25,877 nucleotides of DNA. It comes from CAZOIA01 sp964579675 (GTDB lineage: Bacteria; Planctomycetota; Phycisphaerae; UBA1845; PWPN01). The notes under the pieces were generated by a model. It was not told where the DNA came from, did no database searches, and was given only the letters and a program-made list of their open reading frames with translations. The DNA lies in NCBI GenBank assembly GCA_964579675.1, contig CAZOIA010000068.1, forward strand, positions 1-25,877, in the 5' to 3' direction. Position numbers and translations under genes: made by a program. Below are positions 7,920-15,581 of the stretch, one piece after another. Position 1 is the first letter of the stretch; each line of letters starts with the position of its first letter.

Positions 7920-7948
7920 TTGCCAGCCGCGCGAGGCGATGATAAATT
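7920..7948 (+). promoter_or_regulatory. Possible promoter of the DUF2339 gene
   Basis: TTGCCA (7920-7925) is followed after 15-17 nt by an AT-rich stretch GATAAATT (7941-7948) that could serve as -10. Transcription from here would start near 7955, which excludes the open frame's earlier starts and supports 7996. The match is modest. Confidence 0.3.
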
Positions 7949-7995
7949 CGGCGCGTCCCGTTGTAGGATCGTGGTCTCTTCTCCGCCAGATCCCG

Positions 7996-10689
7996 ATGGA
8001 CGAGTGGATCCCATGCCTGCTGTTCCTGGCGGCCGCCGTGCCGTTCGTCGCCTTGATTCTGGCGATAGTGGCCGTCAATCGTATCCAGAGATTGAGATTT
8101 CAGCTCGAGCGCCTGGAGCGGCGGCTCGACGAGATGGGGGCGCGGTTGCGGGTGGGCGGAGCTCACTGGCCGGCGCCGCCTTCCGTGCCGCAACGTCCGC
8201 GTGAGCCAGTGGAGCGCGCAGAGCCAGCCGGCGTCAGCGGCGGCGAAACGGCACCTGCCATTGCCAGACCGCCTGAAGAAGCGGCAGAGGCGCGACCCGA
8301 GCCCGGCCCGTCGGTGCCTGACCAGGCCGGGGAGATCCCCGTCGCGCCGCCCGTGGTTGAAACCGCGGGCCCACCGGCACCAGCCTGGCCCACTGCCACC
8401 GTCGGGCCCGCTGAAAAGACCAGCCTCGAGGAGAAGCTGGGAAGCCGACTGTTCGTCTGGATCGCCGCGGTTGCGATGGCGCTCGCCGGCGCGTTCCTGG
8501 TCAAGTACACGTTTGACAGGGACCTGCTGACCGAACGGGTGCGGGTTATCCTGGGGCTGGTCTTCGGGGCAGCGTTCCTGGCCATCGGAGAGTGGATGCG
8601 GAGCCGGTCGGCCCGGATCGCCGAGGGTCTTTCCGCTGCGGGTATTACCGTCCTGTTCACCAGCCTGTTCGCTGCGGTGAATCTCTACGACCTGATCTCG
8701 CCGATGGCGGGTTTTGTGCTCATGGCTCTGGTGACCGCCCTGGCGGTGGTGCTGTCTCTGCGCCAGGGCCCGTTCGTCGCCCTGCTGGGGTTGGTTGGGG
8801 GTTTTGTGACGCCGATTCTGGTCAAGACCCCCGAGCCGCACCCGAGCCTGTTCGCTTACCTGCTCATGCTGGAGGTGGGCCTCCTGGCGGTGACCCGGCG
8901 GCGGGGTTGGGCGCTGCTGGCCGCCCTCACGCTGGCCGGGGGGATGATATGGGCGGGCGGGTGGATGGTCGGACTGTATGAGCCGGGGCACGATATCTGG
9001 CTCGGGCCGTTCCTGCTGGTCTCGGTTATGGCGTTCGCGGCGTCGGCCCAGCTCGGGCGTGCCGAGGAGGCGTGGGGCGGTCCTGCAATCACCGCTGCCC
9101 TGACGTGGGCGGCCACGGTGAGCGGGTTGCTGCTGGTCAGCTTGCTGGTTGGGATCGGTGAGTTCTCGACGCTGGAGTGGGCGTTCTTCGGCCTTCTCGG
9201 CGTGGGCTGCCTGGTCCTGGGCCGCCTGGACTCGAAACTCGAAGGGCTGGCCTGGCTGGCGTCGGCAGCGGGAATCGCGCTGCTGTTGGCATGGCATCTC
9301 CAGGGCAGTGCGCCCGCCGAGGGTCGATTCGGCCTGACCGTTCTGGTGTTTGGCGCTCTGTACGCCGCCGGCGCCTATGCCTGCCTCTGGGGCTCGCGGC
9401 GCCCGGTCTACTGGGCCGGGCTCTCGGTCGTCTCGACCATCGGCTACCTGCTGGTGGGCTACTTCTGTCTTGAATCGCCACCGCCGCACCTGGCGTGGGG
9501 GACGGTGTGCCTGATACTCGGGCTCCTCTATGTCCTGGCGGCGGCACCGGTTGCCCGGCGGCGAACGAAATCGCCCGGCTGGGAGATGGCCCTGGCCGCC
9601 CTGGCGGTGGGGGTGACCGCCCTGGTCAGCCTGGCGGCGCCGATCGAACTGGAGCGGGCCTGGATCTCGGTCGCCTGGGCCTTGGAAATCCCGGCCCTGG
9701 CGCTGATCGACTGGCTCCTGCGTATCCCGGCGCTGCGCATACTGGCTCGGGTGCTGGCGGGGGGCGTGATCGTCCGGCTGATGTTCAACCCCTGGGTTCT
9801 GGGCTATCCGATCGGCACGCACCCGGTGTGGAACTGGATCCTCTACGGCTACGGGTTGCCCGTGCTGGCCCTTGCCGCCGGGGCCTGGCTCTTCCGGCCA
9901 AGCAAAGACGAGCGCCTGGTTGAGGCCCTCGGGGGCGGCGCGATCGTACTGGGCTTCGCCCTGATCACGCTGGAGATCCGCCAGTACTTCCACCCCGGTG
10001 CGCCGGGAAGCAGCGACTTCGGGCTCGACGAGTGGGCGACGTTCTCGGCCGGCTGGCTTGTGTACGCGTTGGGGCTCCTGGCGGCGGCCGGGCGGTGGCC
10101 GAGACGCTGCATCACCTGGGGAGGCGAGCTCGTTGCCGGGGTCGCCCTGATCGAGGTGGCCCTGGTCACGTGTATGATCGAGAACCCGCTCTGGTCGCAC
10201 CACCCGGTGGGTATCCGACCGATCGTGAACCACCTTCTTCACATCTACGGTCTTCCTGCCGGCCTGGCCCTGGCGGTGGCGTGGGCGCTCATCCGGCAAG
10301 GCGAGCGCCAACCCGCCTCGGTGATCGGCGCAGCCAGCCTAGCGATCCTCTTCCTGCTGGTGACGCTCGAGGTGCGGCAGTTCTTCCAGGGGAACTTCCT
10401 GGACGGCGGGCTGTCCGCAGACGTGACGACCAACGCGGAATGGTACACCTACTCCGCCGCGTGGATTCTCTTCGGGGCGTTGTTGCTGATCCTGGGCATC
10501 ACCACCGGCGGCCTCGTGCTCCGCTACGCCTCGCTGGTGGTGATGCTGCTTGCGGCGGGCAAGGTCTTTCTGTCCGACACCCGCGAGCTGGGCGACCTCT
10601 ACCGGGTGTTCTCGCTGTTCGGGCTGGGGGTCAGCTTGTTCGCGCTGGCCTACCTTTACCAGCGATTCGTGTTCAGCAGAACCGATTGA
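7996..10689 (+). CDS. Large polytopic membrane protein, DUF2339 family
   Basis: The 897-residue product is an integral membrane protein of unknown function. Residues 5-27 form a first membrane helix, followed by a short coiled coil (LRFQLERLERRLDEMGARL) and about 80 residues rich in Pro, Ala and Glu. After the motif LEEKLGSRLFVWIAAVAMALAGAFLVKYTF the rest is an almost unbroken series of hydrophobic helices, probably more than 20. The segment EEKLGSRLFVWIGAVAL, the Pro/Ala linker and GGFVTPIL are characteristic of DUF2339 proteins. Within the helical part a pattern containing HPVWNW or HHPVGIRPIVN, then YGLP, recurs two or three times, which suggests internal duplication. The start at 7996 is chosen because the protein then opens with the first helix, but no clear Shine-Dalgarno supports it. 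Confidence 0.82.
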   Translation: MDEWIPCLLFLAAAVPFVALILAIVAVNRIQRLRFQLERLERRLDEMGARLRVGGAHWPAPPSVPQRPREPVERAEPAGVSGGETAPAIARPPEEAAEARPEPGPSVPDQAGEIPVAPPVVETAGPPAPAWPTATVGPAEKTSLEEKLGSRLFVWIAAVAMALAGAFLVKYTFDRDLLTERVRVILGLVFGAAFLAIGEWMRSRSARIAEGLSAAGITVLFTSLFAAVNLYDLISPMAGFVLMALVTALAVVLSLRQGPFVALLGLVGGFVTPILVKTPEPHPSLFAYLLMLEVGLLAVTRRRGWALLAALTLAGGMIWAGGWMVGLYEPGHDIWLGPFLLVSVMAFAASAQLGRAEEAWGGPAITAALTWAATVSGLLLVSLLVGIGEFSTLEWAFFGLLGVGCLVLGRLDSKLEGLAWLASAAGIALLLAWHLQGSAPAEGRFGLTVLVFGALYAAGAYACLWGSRRPVYWAGLSVVSTIGYLLVGYFCLESPPPHLAWGTVCLILGLLYVLAAAPVARRRTKSPGWEMALAALAVGVTALVSLAAPIELERAWISVAWALEIPALALIDWLLRIPALRILARVLAGGVIVRLMFNPWVLGYPIGTHPVWNWILYGYGLPVLALAAGAWLFRPSKDERLVEALGGGAIVLGFALITLEIRQYFHPGAPGSSDFGLDEWATFSAGWLVYALGLLAAAGRWPRRCITWGGELVAGVALIEVALVTCMIENPLWSHHPVGIRPIVNHLLHIYGLPAGLALAVAWALIRQGERQPASVIGAASLAILFLLVTLEVRQFFQGNFLDGGLSADVTTNAEWYTYSAAWILFGALLLILGITTGGLVLRYASLVVMLLAAGKVFLSDTRELGDLYRVFSLFGLGVSLFALAYLYQRFVFSRTD

Positions 10690-10700
10690 CAACCCGGGTG

Positions 10701-10729
10701 TTTACACACGCTCCCGCGTGCCGGATATT
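10701..10729 (+). promoter_or_regulatory. Promoter of the TrkA-type gene, placed for a leaderless transcript
   Basis: TTTACA (10701-10706), 17 nt and GATATT (10724-10729) lie in the 48-bp gap after the DUF2339 gene. The -10 is 8 nt from the ATG at 10738, which has no Shine-Dalgarno. The gene may therefore be transcribed separately from the DUF2339 gene. Confidence 0.4.
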
Positions 10730-10737
10730 ACGAGCCG

Positions 10738-11778
10738 ATGAGAGGTCCAGGACATCGTTTCCGTGCCCATCTGCACTACCTGAAGCGCCCGATTCTGAAC
10801 TTCCTCCCCGTGCTGGTCGGGCTGGTAGTGCTGCTGCTGCTGGGCAGCATCTGCTTTCACGCATTCTATCGTCACAAGGCTCTGGGCTACTTCGAGGCCC
10901 TTTACGTCACCTATTGTCTGATCTTCATGGAGCACCTGCTCGACTTCCCGGAGCACTGGCTCTTGCAGTTGTTCTATATCGTACTGCCGCCGCTGGGGCT
11001 GGTGGTGGTGCTGGATGGTATCGTGCGGTTCAGCTACCACATCCTGCGTCGGGACGAGACCGGAAAGGAGTGGATTCGCGCCATGTGCACGACCTTGAAC
11101 AACCACGTGGTTCTCTGCGGGCTGGGGAATGTGGGATTGAGGACGCTGCAGCAGCTCATCCGGCTGGGCGAGCAGGTGGCGGTTCTGGAGAAGAATCCCC
11201 AATGCCCGAACTTGGCCTTTGCCCGCAAGCACGGCATCCCGGTGCGCGTCGGCCACAGCCGGGAGGAGGGCGTCTTCGAGGACCTGAACGTCGGCCGGGC
11301 CAAGTCGATCATCCTGGCCACCGACGACGACCTGGCCAACCTGGAGATGGCCCTCGACGCCCGCAAGCTGAAACCGGACATCCGGGTGGTCCTGCGCATG
11401 TTCGACCAGGAACTGGCGGCCAAGCTTCGCGAGTCGCTCGATATGGAACTGACGTTCAGCACTTCGGAACTGGCCGCCCCACTGTTCGCCACCAGTTCGA
11501 GCGACCAGTCGATCGTCAACTCCTTTTATGTCGGCGACCGGCTGCTGGTCCTGGCCAACCTGCTCATCCGCCACGATTCCGGGCTCGTGGGCAAGGCAAT
11601 CCGTGATCTCGGCAAGGGCCAGCACGTCTTCGTACTTTCCCTCGCCCGCAACGGCCAGACGACGCTTTTCCCCACGGCGCAGAACGTCTTCCAGGCTGGC
11701 GACCGGATCACCATCCAGACCGAGCCGGAAACGCTCAAGGGGATCCACGCGTTGAATCGCGATCCGGAGCCCTACTGA
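10738..11778 (+). CDS. Two-helix membrane protein with TrkA-N and TrkA-C domains (potassium-channel-like)
   Basis: The 346-residue protein has the layout of a bacterial RCK-gated potassium channel. A helix covers about residues 20-43, a second covers about 80-103, and a re-entrant region would lie between. A Rossmann-type TrkA-N domain starts near residue 122 with VVLCGLGNVG, followed by ILATDDD and a C-terminal TrkA-C domain (GDRITIQT near the end). The expected filter TVGYGD is absent: the region between the helices reads TYCLIFMEHLLDFPEHW. The protein may be a channel with a different selectivity, a regulatory membrane sensor, or a non-conducting relative. The cytoplasmic part should bind a nucleotide such as NAD(H) or ATP. 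Confidence 0.82.
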   Translation: MRGPGHRFRAHLHYLKRPILNFLPVLVGLVVLLLLGSICFHAFYRHKALGYFEALYVTYCLIFMEHLLDFPEHWLLQLFYIVLPPLGLVVVLDGIVRFSYHILRRDETGKEWIRAMCTTLNNHVVLCGLGNVGLRTLQQLIRLGEQVAVLEKNPQCPNLAFARKHGIPVRVGHSREEGVFEDLNVGRAKSIILATDDDLANLEMALDARKLKPDIRVVLRMFDQELAAKLRESLDMELTFSTSELAAPLFATSSSDQSIVNSFYVGDRLLVLANLLIRHDSGLVGKAIRDLGKGQHVFVLSLARNGQTTLFPTAQNVFQAGDRITIQTEPETLKGIHALNRDPEPY

Positions 11779-12096
11779 CGGCGCTGACGTGCCCCGGGGG
11801 CCCGGAGACGAGGGTCAGAAACTCAAGGAAAGGAGAGATGGAGAGAGTGGGAGACACCCGGGCGGGAATGGTGAGGCGGCAGGGCCAGCGGGATCTGCCG
11901 CGATTTGCCACAAATCATCTTGCACAGTTGCAGGAATTGTGGTAACTTATAGTATCGCCGTGGCGCTTCCGTTCCCCTCCTCCTACTCCGCGACTTGCGG
12001 GAGCGTTTGGACGACGAAATCGGCCTCGGTGTGGGGCACCGGGGCCAATTTTTTGCGCCGGGTCTGAGGCCCTTTAATCGCCTCTGGCGGGGCCTA
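11779..12096. other. Convergent intergenic region with two adjacent hairpins
   Basis: This gap separates the end of the TrkA-type gene from the end of rhaB on the other strand. GCGGCAG (11876-11882) pairs with CTGCCGC (11895-11901), and directly after it GATTTG (11902-11907) pairs with CAAATC (11911-11916) around a 3-nt loop. They may end transcription from either side, although no long T-run follows. A weak small ORF overlaps them. Confidence 0.45.
11838..11945 (+). CDS. Possible 35-residue small ORF
   Basis: An ATG at 11838 opens 35 codons to a TAA, giving MERVGDTRAGMVRRQGQRDL and then FATNHLAQLQELW. Purine-rich AAGGAAAGGAG lies just upstream, a good Shine-Dalgarno, although the nearest GGAG is too close. 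The product is basic with a helical end and no known motif. The two hairpins of this gap lie inside it, so chance is a strong alternative. Confidence 0.15.
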   Translation: MERVGDTRAGMVRRQGQRDLPRFATNHLAQLQELW

Positions 12097-13575
12097 TCAG
12101 GAGCGTAACTGTTCGAACCGCTGGTAGGGCTCGTTCCACCGGTCGGTTTCGGCGGGCTGGTAGACGGCCGTGTCGAACGACCGCCCGATGAGTTCGCGGG
12201 CGGCTTCCAGGTCTGCCAGGACACCGGTTGCCACTGCCTGGACGGCCACGTTGCCGGCGGCGGTCGCCTCGATCGGCCCGGCGACAACGGTCCGGCCGGT
12301 GGCGTCGGCAGTCCACTGGCACAGGTGACGGTTTTGCGTCCCCCCGCCGACCACGTGGATGATGTCCGCCCGGCGTCCCGTGCAGGCCTCAACCCGGGCG
12401 AGGGTCTGGCGATAGGTCATCGCCAGGCTCTCCAGGCAGGTGCGGATCGTCTCGCCGGGGCCGGCCGGCGGGGTCTGGCCCGTTTTCTTGCAGTAGGCGG
12501 TAATCCGGGCCGGCATGTCACCCGGGGCAAGGAACGAGGGATCGTCCGGATCGACGATCGCCAGGAAGGGTTTGGCGGCCGCCGCCAAGTCCGCCAGGTC
12601 AGCGTAGCTGTATTGCTTGCCGGCTCGCTTCCAGGTTCGGCGGCATTCCTGGACCAGCCACAGGCCCATGATGTTCTTGAGAAACCGGAACGTGCCGTAC
12701 ACGCCCCCTTCGTTGGTGAAGTTGTACCGGAGCGACTGCTCGTCGATGATCGGCGAGGTGACCTCCATGCCCATCAGTGACCAGGTTCCGGAGCTCAGGA
12801 AGGCCCAGGGCCGCTCGCCGGTGGCGGGCACGGCGGCGACCGCCGAGCCGGTGTCGTGCTGGGCGGGGGCGATCACGGGCACGTCCCCGAGGCCGATCTC
12901 ATCCCGTACCTCCGGCCGAACCGGGCCGAGCACGGTGCCGGCGGGTACGATCTCCGGGAAGACCTTCGCGGGCAGGCCCAGCTTCTCGATCAGGCTTCTC
13001 GCCCAGCCGCCGGCTCGCGGGTCATAGGCCTGGGTGGTGGTCGCGTTGGTGAACTCGCAGCACTTTCGGCCCGTGAACCAGAAGTTGAACAGATCAGGCA
13101 TCATCAGGAAGGTCTCGGCCATCTGAAGAAGGGGCGAGCCCGCGAGCCGCATCGCCAGCAATTGGAACACCGAGTTGAACTGCATGAACTGGATGCCGGT
13201 CCGCTCGAAGATCTCCTCGCGGGGCACGATCCCGAATGCCTTGTCGAGCATCCCGTCGGTCCGCGGATCGCGGTAGTGAAACGGATTGCCCAGGAGGGTA
13301 TCGCCCTTGCCCAACAGGCCGAAGTCCACCCCCCAGGTATCGATCCCGATGCCTTTAAGCTCGCCGGCCTGTTGGGCCGCCTTGGCCACACCCTGCTTCA
13401 TCTCGGACCAGAGGCGCAGCACGTCCCAGTGCAACTCGTCGATGGTGCGGATCGGGCCGTTGGGAAACCGATGCACGTCGGTCAGTTCGAGTTTCTGATC
13501 CGAAACGGAGGCGAGAATGACCCGGCCGCTTTCGGCACCCAGATCGATTGCGGCGAAGTTGGCAGGATTACTCAT
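12097..13575 (-). CDS. rhaB: Rhamnulokinase
   Basis: RhaB phosphorylates L-rhamnulose to L-rhamnulose 1-phosphate with ATP in the cytoplasm. The 492-residue protein matches the FGGY kinase fold throughout. The N-terminal phosphate-binding strand reads AIDLGAESGRV with D11, then IGIDTWGVDFGLL at about 77-89 and HYRDPRTDG near 100-108. The catalytic base is the Asp of AQHDTGSAV, D241. The C-terminal half has SSGTWSLMG and VVGGGTQN. GAGGA lies 6 nt before the ATG. No other rhamnose genes (rhaA, rhaD, a regulator) are present in the window. The gene follows purH by 79 bp on the same strand, an unusual neighbour. Confidence 0.95.
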   Translation of the reverse strand: MSNPANFAAIDLGAESGRVILASVSDQKLELTDVHRFPNGPIRTIDELHWDVLRLWSEMKQGVAKAAQQAGELKGIGIDTWGVDFGLLGKGDTLLGNPFHYRDPRTDGMLDKAFGIVPREEIFERTGIQFMQFNSVFQLLAMRLAGSPLLQMAETFLMMPDLFNFWFTGRKCCEFTNATTTQAYDPRAGGWARSLIEKLGLPAKVFPEIVPAGTVLGPVRPEVRDEIGLGDVPVIAPAQHDTGSAVAAVPATGERPWAFLSSGTWSLMGMEVTSPIIDEQSLRYNFTNEGGVYGTFRFLKNIMGLWLVQECRRTWKRAGKQYSYADLADLAAAAKPFLAIVDPDDPSFLAPGDMPARITAYCKKTGQTPPAGPGETIRTCLESLAMTYRQTLARVEACTGRRADIIHVVGGGTQNRHLCQWTADATGRTVVAGPIEATAAGNVAVQAVATGVLADLEAARELIGRSFDTAVYQPAETDRWNEPYQRFEQLRS

Positions 13576-13654
13576 GGTTTTTCCTCGTGTCGGTCATCGT
13601 GTGGTGACCGGGCCGAGGACGGCCCGGCTCGCAACGCGTTACCGTCGCGGCAGC

Positions 13655-15337
13655 TCAGTGCTTAAAGTGTCGTGTTCCGGTCATGATCATCGCGACGTTC
13701 GCCTGGTTACAGACGGCGATCGAGTCCGCGTCGCGGTTACTGCCGCCGGGGTGGATGATCGCGGTGATGTCGGCGTCGATCAACTTCTGCGGACCGTCCG
13801 GCACGGGGAAGAACGCGTCGCCCGCCGCCACCGCACCTTTGAGCTTCTCGCCGTGACCGTTCTCGCGGGCGAGTTGAATTGCCAGGTCGCAGCTCTTGAC
13901 CCGGCTCATCTGGCCCGCCCCGTTGCCGAGGAGCATGCCGTCCCTGCAAATCGTGATCGCGTTGCTCTTGGTGTGCTTGCAGACCAGCCAGGCGAAGCGG
14001 AGGTCGGCTACTTCCGCTTCCGTCGGGGCCCGTTTCGTGACGACTTTCCACTGTTCCTCGTTCAGGCCGATAAGGTCCCGCTGCTGCACGAGCATGCCCT
14101 GGGTGATTTTCCTGTAATTCAATTCGTTCCGGTCGGGCGGCGTATCCATCGGCCCGACCTGCAGCAGCCGGCAAGTCGCTCCCCACTTGCGTTTCTCGGT
14201 TGGCGTCGTGATGAGTTCGACCGCGTCGGCGTCGAAGCTGGGGGCGATCCACACGTCGAGCTTGAAGAACGCCGCTCCGGCGGCCTTGCCCCAGTTGGCA
14301 AACGAATGCATCGCGGTGTCGGCAACCTCGCGCGTGACGGGGAAGTTCATGCACAGCACCCCGCCGGCCGCCGCGATCGGGTCGCCCAGGTACGCCCGGC
14401 GATAGGTGTCAAGTGGATCATCGCCGATCGCACAACCGCAGGCGTTGGTGTGTTTGATGAACGCCACCGCGTGCGATCGCCACGGCGTCCACGTCAGTTC
14501 CTTGCACAATTCCAACGCCGCATTGCCATCCACGTAGTTGTTGAAAGACATTTCGCCAGCGACGATCAGGGGATCTCCCGTCTGAATACCCGTGTCGGTG
14601 TCGAATCCCGCCAGGAGATTGGCCTCGTCGCTGTGTTCGTCCAGCAGATAGTAGATGGCCGCGGCTTGCGCCGGGTTCTCCCCATACCTCGTCTCCGTGT
14701 GTCGGAGGAGACGGGCTGTCAATGAGCAAGGAAGCGCATCCGCGGCGCTGGCCAGATACCGGTGGATACTCCCATCGTATCGCCTGGTCTTTTCGAACGT
14801 TTGCGCAGCCAGCGACCTGCGCAGCTCGTTGGGAACAGCGCGGCACTCGCGCATCGCCTGGAGAGCCCTGGCTTGTGCTTCCGTATCAGAAACCACGACC
14901 ACATGCTTGTGGTTTTTTGCTGCCGCGCGGAGCATGCAGGGACCGCCTATGTCGATCATCTCGATGGCTTCGTCGAAGGTGCAATCGGGCCTGGAGATAG
15001 TCTCCTCAAACGGGTAAAGGTTCACGACCACCATGTCGATCGGCTCGATGCCGTGCTCAGCGAGCTGGCGCATGTGCTCGGGGTTGTCACGGTCGGCGAG
15101 GATGGCGGCGTGGATCCTGGGGTGGAGCGTCTTGACCCGGCCATCGAGCATTTCAGGAAAACCCGTGACCTCCTCGACGAGGCGCACCGGGACGCCAGCG
15201 TTCTTGAGGTGCCGGGCGGTCCCGCCGGTGCTGATGATCTCGATGCCGAACTCGTCCACCAGGGCCCGGGCGAACTCGGCAATGCCCGTCTTGTCGTAGA
15301 CGGCGATCATGGCTCGCTTGATCGTGATCGCGCCCAT
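13655..15337 (-). CDS. purH: Bifunctional AICAR formyltransferase / IMP cyclohydrolase
   Basis: PurH performs the last two steps of purine synthesis: it formylates AICAR with 10-formyl-tetrahydrofolate and closes the ring to IMP. The 560-residue protein has the N-terminal cyclohydrolase domain (ISTGGTARHL, VKTLHPRIHAAIL, VVVNLYPFE, IDIGGPCMLRAAAKN) and the C-terminal formyltransferase domain with FIKHTNACGCAIG and CKHTKSNAI, whose Lys-His residues are catalytic. It is about 30-50 residues longer than the E. coli and Bacillus enzymes. There is no Shine-Dalgarno, and the ATG lies 8 nt from a TATGAT hexamer. The gene shares folate chemistry with folC and glyA in this window but is not clustered with them. 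Confidence 0.96.
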   Translation of the reverse strand: MGAITIKRAMIAVYDKTGIAEFARALVDEFGIEIISTGGTARHLKNAGVPVRLVEEVTGFPEMLDGRVKTLHPRIHAAILADRDNPEHMRQLAEHGIEPIDMVVVNLYPFEETISRPDCTFDEAIEMIDIGGPCMLRAAAKNHKHVVVVSDTEAQARALQAMRECRAVPNELRRSLAAQTFEKTRRYDGSIHRYLASAADALPCSLTARLLRHTETRYGENPAQAAAIYYLLDEHSDEANLLAGFDTDTGIQTGDPLIVAGEMSFNNYVDGNAALELCKELTWTPWRSHAVAFIKHTNACGCAIGDDPLDTYRRAYLGDPIAAAGGVLCMNFPVTREVADTAMHSFANWGKAAGAAFFKLDVWIAPSFDADAVELITTPTEKRKWGATCRLLQVGPMDTPPDRNELNYRKITQGMLVQQRDLIGLNEEQWKVVTKRAPTEAEVADLRFAWLVCKHTKSNAITICRDGMLLGNGAGQMSRVKSCDLAIQLARENGHGEKLKGAVAAGDAFFPVPDGPQKLIDADITAIIHPGGSNRDADSIAVCNQANVAMIMTGTRHFKH

Positions 15338-15345
15338 GGGGACCC

Positions 15346-15374
15346 ATCATAGCGGACACCCGGCGGTGGTGGAA
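15346..15374 (-). promoter_or_regulatory. Possible leaderless promoter of purH
   Basis: The minus strand has TATGAT (15346-15351), 5 of 6 matches, with 8 nt to the ATG at 15337. The -35 position 17 nt upstream reads TTCCAC (15369-15374) and is poor. The placement matches the folC and rnhB-like genes. Confidence 0.35.
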
Positions 15375-15540
15375 CTTCAGTGGCAACCGGTGCAATGCCC
15401 CACCGCTTTCGCGTAGACGGACGGCGGAGAGAAAAGAGGGAGGGCGGCTAAGAAGTGACGTAGCCCATGCGCCGGAGCCCGCGGATCGGCTGTTCAGGGG
15501 GCGGGCTGACATGTGCTCAGGCTCGAAGGTCCGAATGAAT

Positions 15541-15572
15541 GTGGGAACGTGAGAACGTGGGAACGGGAGAAA
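15541..15572. repeat. 8-bp tandem repeat
   Basis: Four consecutive 8-bp units read GTGGGAAC, GTGAGAAC, GTGGGAAC and GGGAGAAA. The array lies 10 bp beyond the end of the PQQ-like gene and upstream of purH. Such a short array may be a slippage product, and no function is evident. Confidence 0.7.
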
Positions 15573-15581
15573 GCGGGGCGG

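Noticed and set aside
7861..10311. An 816-residue open frame on the minus strand
   Set aside because: It lies fully opposite the DUF2339 gene, is rich in Gln, Arg, Pro and His, and has no hydrophobic core or motif. Antisense frames stay open in such GC-rich coding DNA.
10032..11606. A 524-residue open frame on the plus strand
   Set aside because: It crosses from the DUF2339 gene into the TrkA-type gene in the wrong frame for both; the two real genes are clear.
11789..12067. A 92-residue plus-strand frame in the convergent gap
   Set aside because: It has no start signal and low-complexity content, and it ends just before the rhaB 3' end. The gap's hairpins explain the region better.
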